64,000 nt of DNA from Trichomonas vaginalis G3. Its lineage: Eukaryota > Parabasalia > Trichomonadida > Trichomonadidae. The first letter of the stretch is position 1; every line of letters begins with the position of its first letter. Location of the stretch: NCBI RefSeq assembly GCF_026262505.1, contig NC_067204.1:23467300-23531299 (forward strand), written 5' to 3'. This document shows, in pieces, positions 1 to 10,356 of this stretch. The notes beneath the pieces are model-generated. The model was not told the origin of the DNA. It searched no databases and saw only the letters and a list, made by a program, of their open reading frames with translations. Position numbers and translations under genes: made by a program.

Positions 1-1439
1 TTCTATAAGATATTATCATGATTATATAATAAAATTTAAATTTTTATTCAAAAAGGCAATATTTCAAACTTTTAATTTCAAAAATCTTAATTCTGCAATA
101 AGTGTATTTAATTGTAGCAAATTTAATGATCCTTCGTCATGCTTAGCAATTTGGAACTCATAAATTAATGATTTCTTCAAGTAAAATTCTGCATTATTTC
201 AAAAGTCAATAATTCTCTAGTAACTTTTCTTCAAACCCTAACCATTATATTATATGTATAATGGAGAATAATTGCAAAGAAAGATAGCCGAATTTACTGG
301 GTAGTTCTTGTGATGCGAAATAATTGCAAATTAACACATAGTTTTAACAGCATCAATCTCTTTTTGCTCTCATTTAAATGCATTCGCACACTTTAATTTT
401 GAAATATAAGAGTTTTGGAAATTATCAAATTTATCTGCTCAAATACTATAGATCTTCATAAGTGTTAATAGAATCACCAGCCTTACATATAGTGTTTAAT
501 ATAATGATGCACATCATACTGGGATTTATTCCTTATTCATCTAGTTATTATAAGATTTACAACCCCATGAAAATTTAAAATTTTGTCAAAAATAGTGAAT
601 GTACCTTTTTTCTAACACAACTATCAATAAATTGTAATATCATTATACTATATATTAATATGAATTTTTATAGAAAAGCTTTATTTTTTTCTCAATTTTT
701 AATTTCATTTCAGTCTCTAAACTTTCTTACTATGTAAAAACGTATTATTATAGTAATAAAATAAAATACATGTTTATTCGATCTCGTATTTCAAAAAAAT
801 AAAATTACTTATATAAAAAGATTCTCTTTAGTCAACTTTCTTTTTGAATCTCTAATAAGTTTTTACTGTTGCTTCTATATATTAAGTATTGATTCTTGTA
901 GTAAAGAAAATCCGGAACGTTTATTTATTAGAATACTCGAACTTTGACTTACATATTACTAATTGTAATTATTTTCAAGAGCTATTTCTATTACTCCTAC
1001 TTGTTCGGCTTAAAATCTGCTATATTGTTAAGATAAACTAAGTCTAAATTTTGAACCATTTTTTGAAGTTTAAAGTGTAATACATATCGATTTTTTATCC
1101 GAATTTAAGAATTGCTTCAAAGTTTTAGCGTGAAATCGTGCATTTTTTCTAATGAAATTGTTATTATAAGATAAGCAATCTGAGTTTTTTTGAATAATAT
1201 GTCACTACACATGATAGAGCGTTACGTGCTGAAAAGTTACGCTTCGTTCTGAAAGTGGTAATGAAGTTTTATTAGAATTCATCAAAAAAACGTATGAAAA
1301 TAATCGTATGTCAAAATGTGAGCACTTCTCAAAATTTGCTCACATTTTGACTATTTTTGTGAGATCTTCCTCACAATTTTTTGACAAACGTACAAAAAAA
1401 GTGCCAAAATGTGAGCAAATGTGAGCAATTTTTATATCT
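1..1439. other. AT-rich host flank, no gene seen
   Basis: No open frame of useful length or family resemblance was found on either strand. The stretch is AT-rich host intergenic DNA. From about 1310 to 1430 there are several direct and inverted copies of a TGTGAGCA/TGCTCACA word, just before the homology to element B begins at 1440. Confidence 0.6.
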
Positions 1440-1603
1440 CAAAGAAACGTTTGAAGTAGATGAGATAGAGAAAGCTATAAAATTATTTGACGAAGTTGCT
1501 GAAAAATACATGTAAAGCGTTTATTTTTGGTCTTTTGTGAAAGTTAGAAAATAACGCTAATTTTATTTTTATTTTATTTTTTATTTTGTATGTAAAGACA
1601 GAT

Positions 1604-3553
1604 ATGACAACAACAGAGAACACAACAACTGCTATCGTTCATGAAGCCATAAATGAAGAATACGAGTGGGTTCAGTATAACAAACAGTTACGTCTCATTC
1701 GTTCGGTCAAAGATGACATGTACCAAATGCAAAGTATTTTGAATGCTCTTCGTTCTACAAAGCAAGCACATCATTGGTTTGAAAACCAACAGACAAAAGA
1801 ACTTTTAGAAGAATTTCCTCATATGTTTGCGACCCTCGGAAAACCGCGGGTCGAGATTCCATTCGAAAATCGTAAAAATTTGCCAAATGGTTTGAGAGGT
1901 TGGTACGTACATAGACTTCTTGTAAATGCTGTTGCAATGTGGGCTTCACCTCGTTACGCTTGTTATATTTTCATGATGTTAGATGAAATTCATAGACAAG
2001 AACGTGAAGAGCTAGAGAACAAGCTTGAAGCAAAAGATGAAGTCATTGAAGCAAAAGACAAAAACATACAGAAAAGAATACCACGTTCGGTACCAAAAGG
2101 AAAGGAAAAGAACTATAAGTATATGATTTACACTGAAGAGATGGAAAATGAAGAAGACAGAGATATGGTTATGTTGCATTTAGTCAGAAGAAACAACAAA
2201 AGCTTTTACGACCTTGCTAAGATTTACAAATCTGACAGAAATTGGTTCTATCGCGAAAACTTACCGATTTCAATGTAGGGTTGTTAGATTCCCGACGATA
2301 GGTGTCTTGGAAGATTTGCCTGGTGTCATCATAGTGTCTTTAAATCAAAAATTTTATTTTGGAGTTAGTTTTATTGATTTTTCAATAAAAAACATTTCTA
2401 AAACAAGAAAATAAAACGATAAAATATTTATATTTTATATAAGGATCTTATATATTTAAAATAAATATCATTTTATTTTTTTCATTGGTGTCTGTCAAAC
2501 CATAATACACTATTCAAAAATTCAATGTGTCTTGCGGTTTCAAAAGACACCTTCAAATTGAACGATAGCACAGACACTATTGAATTTTACCCATTGTATT
2601 TAGTTTTTACCCTTTTTATTTTTAAGAATTAATGACTGAAACAGCCGTTTGTTATGACCTCAATCACTTTTATTTATTATTTTAAATATTATTTAATTTT
2701 ATTATTTGAATAGGCCAACTTATATTTGAGAAGCTCAATTTGAGACCACTTAATACATTGAAATATCATAAATATTGAAATATTAAAAAGTGTATTTCAA
2801 AATATTGAAATTATAAAATTTATAATACTGAAATTGAGACAAATTAATAAATTCAATGTGTTTTTTTTTGAAATAACTCTCAAATATTATTTTTTTGTTT
2901 ATTTAATGATGAATAAATATGATTGCTTTAGTCAATCATAAAAACTGATTTAAGTTTAAAATAATGAAAGGATAATTTGATCGTTTTTTAAAATACAATT
3001 ATTTTTGATGATTTGCAAGAATCTTTGAAAAGAATATAATATAGGTTCTATTTTTGTAAAATTTATCCAAATCATTTATTACATAAATTACGATTAAAAC
3101 GATGAAAGAACCAAAAAGTGTGTTTTGTGTTTTGTTGTTGCGTGTTGGATGCGGGATCCTGTTATTTCCGAAATCGACAAAAAATTTGGAAATTTAATTT
3201 CCGAAATCGAAATTATATTAATGTTTTTAATATTCTTATATCAAAAGGATTAAAGTTCATTAAGAGAAAAACAATTCTTCTCCTTCAATCTATTGGCGCA
3301 TTTATTTCTACACGCCAATAAGGAAGGGAAAATTATAAGACACCATGGTGTCTTCAAAACGCTAATTTTTGATATTTTTAACAACCCTATTTCAATGACA
3401 CCGAATGAAGATGTGAAACAAATAGTTCAAGATACGTTACCTCAAACACACTATGATATGAAAGGTTGTACAATACTTACCTTCAAAGAAGATTTGCCGC
3501 TACTGAAAGAAAAAATAACAGAGTATTTTGACAACTTCAAAGAGGAAGAGTAA
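1604..3553 (+). pseudogene. KilA-N domain regulator of element A, interrupted by a DNA transposon
   Basis: The product closely matches the intact 275-residue KilA-N protein of element B at 41798-42625. It has an N-terminal KilA-N DNA-binding region with the 'MWASPRYA' signature, a short charged coiled coil, and a C-terminal domain containing 'YKYMIYTEEMENEEDRDMV', like those attached to KilA-N in large DNA viruses. The ATG at 1604 is preferred over the upstream in-frame TTG. A 1114-bp element with its own 8-bp duplication sits within the gene (2276-3389). Function is inferred: a viral DNA-binding regulator. A short stretch at 1440-1515 matches the C-terminus of the KilA-N/GIY-YIG gene of element B. 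Confidence 0.7.
2276..3389. mobile_element. Non-autonomous DNA transposon inserted in element A
   Basis: The insertion has perfect 11-bp terminal inverted repeats, TAGGGTTGTTA at the left and TAACAACCCTA at the right. It is flanked by an 8-bp target duplication TTTCAATG (2268-2275 and 3390-3397). The empty site is visible in the element B homologue near 42470. No transposase is encoded. The 3' part contains a palindrome AAGACACCATGGTGTCTT and a small hairpin. An 8-bp duplication suits hAT-type elements, but the family is not certain. Confidence 0.8.
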
Positions 3554-3649
3554 ATGAACCATTTATTTTTCAAGCTTGACACCAAAGATGGCTCAGGTAG
3601 CTCTATAAAGTAAATTGTCTTGTCAAATCCTTCTGGCATTCCGAGTCCT

Positions 3650-3838
3650 TCCATCCGACAGGAAAAAAATTTCCCGACAACTGGAAAAAAATTTCCTTCC
3701 AACAGGAAAAAAATTTCCTTCCAACTGGAAAAAATTTTCCTTCCGACAGGAAAAATTTTTCCTTCCGACAGGACACAAACGGACAACTGGAAGAACTCTT
3801 CCTTCCGACAGGACACAAACGGATGGCTGACGTTCCTC
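3650..3838. repeat. 22-bp tandem array of element A
   Basis: About eight imperfect copies of a 22-bp unit of the type CCTTCC(G/A)ACAGGAAAAAAATTT, alternating with CCAACTGGAAAA variants. It lies between the KilA-N gene and the packaging ATPase. Element B has a tandem array of unrelated sequence (period 21) in the same slot. Confidence 0.8.
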
Positions 3839-3914
3839 TTCCTGAATGTCTTCCAAAGCCAGAAGAACCGACAGCCCCAGCACCACAACAGACTAAGACA
3901 AACACTTACATTTT

Positions 3915-4790
3915 TCAAGCTTGACTTTTTACAATTTGAACTTTGTTTGCGTAGATGTGAATTCTGAAAGAAGTATGAGGGTCTTGTATGACTTTGTACT
4001 TCTCCCATAGTTCATGTCTGTCAAACTTACCTGCCATGGACTCTTTCATAAGTTCCATGAAATCGTCTTCGGACAATCCGGGGAAAAGTACAATGTCAGT
4101 AAGTATTCTCTTTACATCCTTACTTAAACTCTTTGCTGTCTGTACACAAATGACAACTGAAATGTTAAAGTGTCTGAGCTTCTTAAGAATTCGACACATG
4201 TCTTGTTCTCTGTTCTTTAACAAAGGATGAGAAGCAAAGTCATCTAAGATAAGAAGACATCTGTGAGGTAAGTCTTCCAATCGTAAGATTGCAATTTCTT
4301 CGAAATGTATTCTATCTCTTTCTGTTTGTTTCTGAAGTGTTTCTTCTCTAATATTCTCTGCATTTCCTCATTTGGGTCTTTAAACTTCGAATTGACATAC
4401 TCATTTATAGCATTGTACTTCAAAACTCTTCTTTGGTACTTCTTTATCCAATCTAACAACTCAGAGTCTTTTATACATACTAACTTAGACTTCTTTATAA
4501 TATCTTTGAACGAATTTACGGTTTGGTCGAATTGACCAGAAGTACTACAAATGACTACTAACTCATAGAATGGGTTCTTCTTCATCTAGTTCTTGTTGTT
4601 GTGCAGCCATTTTAAGATAAGTGAAAGTCTTACCCGACCCAGGCGGTGCAATTAGACCTGTTATACCATTCTGAGCAAATAAGAACTTGTCATGTATGGG
4701 TTTTATCTGAGCATTTTCCAACTTCCTCTTGTTCTTATTTAAAACATTCTCAAATTTTTTGTCAATGTCAGCAAACTTTTTTTCTAACAT
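3915..4790 (-). pseudogene. A32-like DNA-packaging ATPase remains (element A)
   Basis: Homologue of the open 291-residue ATPase of element B at 43376-44251. The Walker A motif APPGSGKT and the Walker B motif CLLILDDFA place it in the FtsK/HerA-type packaging ATPases (poxvirus A32 kind), which pump viral DNA into capsids in Polintons and relatives. It is convergent with the KilA-N gene and divergent from the next small gene. This copy is broken. Confidence 0.75.
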
Positions 4791-4826
4791 ATTTTTAGAA
4801 AAATTAAAATTTTTATCTTTTAGAAA

Positions 4827-5272
4827 ATGTCTAGCGATTTCGCTATCTATATTCGAGACAAGCTTTTCGACAGCAAAACATCTGTCGACCATAAAATCTT
4901 ACATAGTGTAAACAAGAAAGGTGAATTTGTTCTAAAGTTCTGTTTCTGGAATATGACAAGAACCATAAAACATTAAGCAGAGAAGTCTTAAAATTTGTCA
5001 ATGACAGACTTGTTGACAGAGATGACGCCTCTTGGAGAGATGAAGTCCAACAAAACTTCTTAGAATGCAAAGAAGACACATGCGCTGTTCTTGAAAATGA
5101 AATAGAAAACAGAATAGAAGAGCTATTAAAGGACAAAGACCTTTTACAAAAATATGGTTCTGAGAAGTTTGACATAACTCCACCAGAGAAGAAGAAGAGA
5201 GAAAAGAAAGAAAAGAAAGTAGAAGAAGAGAAGAAAGAACCAGAACCAGAGAAGGGGAGATATGACATGTAA
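4827..5272 (+). pseudogene. Small charged protein of unknown function (element A)
   Basis: Counterpart of the element B gene at 44287-44743. The product starts MSSDFAIYIRDKLF and ends in a highly charged Lys/Glu-rich tail. It is divergent from the packaging ATPase and convergent with the next gene. No family was recognised. This copy appears broken. Confidence 0.5.
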
Positions 5273-5288
5273 AAATAAAATTTTATTT

Positions 5289-5707
5289 TTAGAACATTTC
5301 TGGGTCAATGTCAATGTTCTCTTCTCTTTAGGAGCAAACACCGGCTTAGACTCTAAAATCTTTTTACCCAATTTACCTTGAACTTCAACTATCTTAGACT
5401 CATAATATTCATAGTCGTCTGCTTTCTTTGGTTCATAAGGTATAACAAGTTTGTATGCTTTGCCTTCTTTAAGGTTTGAAAACCTTCTGTCAAAACTTTC
5501 TTTGACTGTTAACAAACCTTCTATGTCTAAGTCTTCAAATTTCGCACCATTTTTAGTCACAATAGCAAACTTAACTGGTTCGATGTTCCAAACTTTGTCA
5601 AATGTAGACTTTTCAAAATGGTAGAAGTAAACATTCAAATATGTGAATGGGTCTAGTTCTTCTTTAAGTCCTGACATGTACTTGTTGACTGAGATGAATT
5701 TTGTCAT
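5289..5707 (-). pseudogene. Hypothetical small element protein (element A)
   Basis: About 140 residues beginning MTKFISVNKYMSG and ending in an acidic segment; the counterpart in element B lies at 44760-45178. It contains 'FYHFEKSTFDKVWNIEP' and a 'YKLVIPYEPKKADDYEYY' stretch. No domain was recognised. A TTTTTTATCC motif precedes the start codon, as in other element genes. Position among replication and packaging genes suggests an accessory role, which is inference only. Confidence 0.55.
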
Positions 5708-5744
5708 CTTTCCTATCGGATAAAAAAAATATTTTTTTTAAAAT

Positions 5745-6979
5745 TTACTCATAAAAATTTTTCTTTGTATATACACCATTCTGTACGTCTAAAAGACTTT
5801 TGACATTTGCCAAGAATGTTCGTTTAGACGCTGTCATATAACCATACTCTTGACAATATTGTTTATACGAATCGTACAATGACCTTTCATCTAAACACTC
5901 AAAGTCAGTTTCATCTATGAACAGTTCATATACACTCTTGTTTGCTTCTAACAATGTTTGTCTCTCTTCGGTATGTGGAATTTGTCTTGGATTGAACTTA
6001 GAAATATCTAATGTCATGAAATATGAGAACAAGTGGTTGTAAAAGTCAGATGTCAAAGTTTCTGCTAAGTCGTCAAAATATTCTGTATCTTGCATATGAG
6101 AATCTGACGTTCTGACAACTACATATCTTCTGTCAGAACTTTCTAACTTCATCGGAACAGCGTTGTTTGAAACCATAATGAAATTTGCAACATTTTCACA
6201 AACTCTTTGGTCTTTATATTTTCTTTCAACAACTCCAACTTTGTCTGTTATAAGACTCTTCAAAGCATCTGAGTTCAAAACCTTTGTTGTATCTATACTT
6301 TGAAGTTCGTTACATACTATAAGTTTCATATTCTCTATTGAAGAGTTAAATTTACCGCAATGTTTTCTAAGTTTGTCATATTCGGATTCGAATAACCTTC
6401 TAACAGTTTGCACAAAATATCTGTAAAGAAAGTGTTCTTACCTGTTCCTTGTTTTCCAATTATAATGAGAGCAGTTTCATTTTTAGCACTTGGATGTTGT
6501 AAGATGTTTGCAAACCAACATAAGATATACTCATAGACTCTTTCGTTTCCATTGCATATAATTTCTTTGACATGGTCTAACCAAGCTTCTATAACATTTT
6601 CTTTCCATTCTACTTGTTCGTATTTATATCCAGTGAAGATAGAATAGAAGTTTGGAGATGGTGTATAGAACTTTATACCACGAACTGAAAAATCTTCAAG
6701 TTTTGACAATAAGATATCCCAAGCATCTAACATCTTCATACCAACTTGTACGACTTTTATTTTCTTAAGTTTCTGTTTACATTCTTGTTCTGAAACTATT
6801 GTCGCTCTTGGTTTGTTAAAGACAACATCCCATTCTTTCATAACATAACATTCTGGGGCAGAGTCGACATAAATGACTAAACGTTTCAAATTCTCGACTG
6901 CTTTGTTATAGTCTCGAAATGGACACATATTTCTGAATGTTTGGAAGTCATAAAAATCTGAAACATCTATTCTGTACAT
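5745..6979 (-). pseudogene. SF3/D5-like helicase remains (element A)
   Basis: About 410 codons of similarity to superfamily 3 helicases. The P-loop 'IIIGKQGTGKNTFF' is the SF3 Walker A. Downstream there is a 'YKDQRVCENVANFIMVSNN' segment resembling SF3 motif C (...sN), and a C-terminal region resembling the winged part of D5-type proteins. Such helicases unwind viral DNA at replication. No primase motif was clearly seen in the N-terminal part. In element B the same slot is occupied by an HNH nuclease gene. This copy is broken. Confidence 0.7.
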
Positions 6980-7006
6980 TTTTATAAAAATAAAAAAAAT
7001 ATTTTT

Positions 7007-7810
7007 TTATTCTTGACTTTGTTGTTGCATTTGTTCCATTTGTTGCATTTGTTGTTCTTGAGCTATTTGTTGTTGAAGTTGTTCTTGTAGTACAATACTT
7101 TCACCAGTTGCATCTTCCAATTCGAAACTTTCTGCTGTCATTGACAAATACATAGGACATAAAAGTTTTACAGGAACAAAGTTTGCGTCAACTAAGGTTA
7201 AGTTTATGTTTGCCAAAGTGTTTGAGTTCACTAAAGCTGAAAACTCTGCATTCGAATGAACAATAGGCAAACCAGCAGAGAAAGTGTTGTTTATACGCAT
7301 GAGTATCTTTTGGTCATAGTAGTTTCTGTCGACATTCGAATAGCACTTTGAACCTAAGTTTGAAACAATATATAAAATAGGTGTACTTAAAGTCAATGGA
7401 ACAGACAAACCTTGTATGACACCTTTTCCTGTTATAGGAAACTGTTGGTAGTAAAAACCAGATATAAGTTTTGTATTATAGCTCATATCGTTTATAGTAA
7501 ACTCAGTCGGACATCCAAATAATGAAACCTGCTCTAGTTGCAGCACATGTTACATCCGTCCTTAAAGTATTAAATAAGTCAACAAAACCTGTTGGTGGTA
7601 TATCTGAGTAAGTATCTTCAAAGGAGTATTTTTTACCATTCACAACAACAAAGTCTTCTGGTGTCAAAAGAGCAAAACAGGCTTTAGTCGTCATTGTGTT
7701 TAAGGTTAGTTTACAATATCGTCCTTGACGACTTTGTAAGTTTGTTGTTATAGAATTATATGACTCAGGTTTTTAGTCGTAATAGTATAAACCACTATGT
7801 CTTCTGCCAT
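7007..7810 (-). pseudogene. Penton-like minor capsid protein remains (element A)
   Basis: Homologue of the open 262-residue protein at 45846-46634. It begins MAEDIVVYTI, is rich in beta-forming and Asn/Thr residues, and ends in a Gln/Met-rich low-complexity tail. Size and position between ATPase and major capsid gene suggest the single jelly-roll penton protein of Polinton-type virions. The fold is inferred, not shown. This copy is broken. Confidence 0.5.
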
Positions 7811-7814
7811 TTAC

Positions 7815-8395
7815 TTAGCAACTAAATTTTAATGAAATGTTGTGGTCGTCAAATATTTTTATAACGTCTGGGAAACTATATTTTAAGTTCAACGTTTCAC
7901 CTCCTTTCATAACGTATATTTTGTCAATGATATTATATGAAACACCACAGCAAGCAATGTCGGGTTCTATTTCTTGATGTTTATATCGTCTGCCTCTGTC
8001 AAAAGTTTCAATAGTTCTTTCAAAACTTCATGAGGTGCAATGACATATGAGTTCACTTTTACAGGGTTGTGTTCGACCAAGTTTAACATTATACCTAAAG
8101 CTTGACAAATCTTCTCCTGAGTTTTAAGTTTGTCTTTAAGTTGTTGGTAGTCGTTTCGAATATCTGCAACAGAACTTAAGTCTCTGCTAACTTCAGGATA
8201 TGTTGGTTGTTCTTTTACAGGAACTATTGTTATACCATCTTTGTCTTCGTATGGTTTCCCCACTTCAACATCTCTGTCTTTGACATTGACAACAACACTT
8301 TGACTGTTTGTTTGAGTTGGTGAATTTAACTTCACATCTGCCACCGCCATTAAACCTTTTGAAACACTTACGCTTCTATTTTTCGGAAATGACAT
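7815..8395 (-). pseudogene. Hypothetical element protein starting MSFPKNRS (element A)
   Basis: Counterpart of the 193-residue open gene at 46641-47222. The N-terminus is Ser/Val-rich, the middle is helical and charged ('QQLKDKLKTQEKICQALG'), and there is a short conserved C-terminus. It lies between the penton-like and capsid-like genes and is divergent from the next small gene. No known family. It appears broken. Confidence 0.5.
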
Positions 8396-8413
8396 TTTAC
8401 TGAGAATAAAAAT

Positions 8414-8832
8414 ATGGACGTATTTGAGTATCTCTTCGAATTGAAGCAAAACAAAGTTTACACACACAAACAGTACAAATACATTGACAGAGTAGTTCTT
8501 TACACAAACAATGGAAAATGTTATAGAATAGCAGTCTTTGCTGAACCAAAATATTTTCATAAAGCAAAGAAAGTTGGTATAACTGAAATGGTGAAAGTTC
8601 TTGAAGCAGACAAAAATATAACAACAAAACTGACCGATATTTCTAAAGGAAAGTTTATAATACAATATTATATCAAAACTGGCGTACTGTCAATATTTGA
8701 CGGAGAGAAGTCAGTTCAAGAACAACTTACTGACCTGCTGCCAAAATCTGCTCGATGGAAGCTGTCGTTATACCAATCTGAGGAGCCCCAGCAGGTTTCA
8801 TCGAACGAATCTTCAAAAGCATCTTCCGTGAA
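8414..8832 (+). CDS. Hypothetical element protein starting MDVFEYLF (element A)
   Basis: About 139 residues, nearly identical to the element B protein at 47241-47660. The product is mixed alpha/beta with many Lys residues and ends at the 3' end of the convergent capsid gene. The ATG is preceded by TTTTACTGAGAATAAAAAT, the element promoter-like leader. No family was recognised. Confidence 0.55.
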
Positions 8833-8838
8833 AAGTGC

Positions 8839-10326
8839 TATTGGTTTTGTAAACTTCTTTGCTTTCAATTCATCTGGACCGTCTCTGTCACCAGTATATT
8901 GTATTTGAACTGTACCAACAGTTGAAATACCACCCATAAAGTCTTCTGAGTCAGCAAATGGAATGCCAAGCCAAAAGTTTGAACGGTCTCTATTTGTATA
9001 TTGAGTTTTTTGAGCTCCTGCATGGGTCCATACTTTCACATATGGCATAATAGAACTTTGCATTTCAGGGTTAATGGTTGTTGTGAAGTTGTTGTTAAAG
9101 TTCATAGCATCTAATGTCAAGTTGTATGACCTCATATCCTCAACTGTAGAATATTCTTCTCTTGGATAATATTTGCCATCTATGTTTATATGATATTTAA
9201 TACCGGGGTTGTAGAAACAAGAATAGTCATTTATAGTTCGTCTGAACAGTACAAACATAGTATCTGCATGTTTCATTGCAGTTGTTAAGGCAATATCTGT
9301 TCTTGCACCTGGGTCAGCACTTTGTTTCCAACTTCACCTGCAAGTCTTTGACAGATATTTGGTGTATAGGGAACATAAGTGGAACTGCAATATATTTGGC
9401 AGCTAAAGCATTTGAAATATCTGGGTCCAAACATATAGACTGCAAGTCTGCTTTCTATTCTCTTGCATTCAAACTGTTCGCATGTGAACTTAACTGGGTC
9501 CCAAGCAGTTCCAGCAGCATTGAAATAATAGTTTACTTCATTGTTGAAGTTTGAGAAACCAAAGTCTAAGTCAACCTTGCTTTGCAAAATTCGGCGAATG
9601 ACGTTTGATTTGTTCCCTTTACGTCTGTAATAGTGAATGGGTCTTGTGTTGGTGCAATGACTAAGTTATTTTTGCTTGAGTAAGTTCGATAGAAATTTTT
9701 CCTGCCCAGTTTGGCAAGTATCTTAAAAACCTGAAGATGAGGAAAGATGACAAAGGAACTCTAAGTTTCAGTTTTACTTTGGTTACTGCTGCTGCAGTTT
9801 GTCCAGAAAGGTCACATAAACTCCTGGAACGTTAGGGTCAAGTCTTCTTATTTTCTCAATAGTTGCATACTGGTCTGTTTGTTCTCTAGCTTGTGGTTGT
9901 ACTGAGTTTCTCAAAGCGAACCATTCATAGTTTGCCCATGTTACTGTTTGAACTAAGTCAGAGTTAGAATATATCTTATATCCATGAAAACTTCTGGAGC
10001 ATATTGGTATCCGACATAGAAAATTCCATTGCAACCTTTCTTGTCAGACAACTTGGCAGAAGGTTTTATTTCAATGTCTTGTTCCACGTATAAGAATGAG
10101 TTGTCAATAGAAATAATATGAAACCTGTCGCAAGCAATATCTACTGTTTTGAAGAACCTTCTCCAAACTCACCTACGTTTCCATAAGAAACAGCAGTTGT
10201 ATATTCGTAAGTTCCAGGAACTATTTCTGACCTTCTAATGGCATTGTCGCATTCGTTATACCATTCGGAAACATTTCCATTCATTGCATCCAAAACTGTT
10301 GGCGTTATATTCTGAGCGGCGTACAT
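8839..10326 (-). pseudogene. Major capsid-like protein remains (element A)
   Basis: Homologue of the open 498-residue protein at 47667-49163, starting MYAAQNITPTVLDAMNG. It is the most conserved gene between the two elements, with the size and Asn/Thr/aromatic-rich composition of double jelly-roll major capsid proteins. Position next to the penton-like gene supports that. This copy is broken. Confidence 0.6.
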
Positions 10327-10356
10327 TTCATATGGGTAAAAATATAGAATAGTTGA

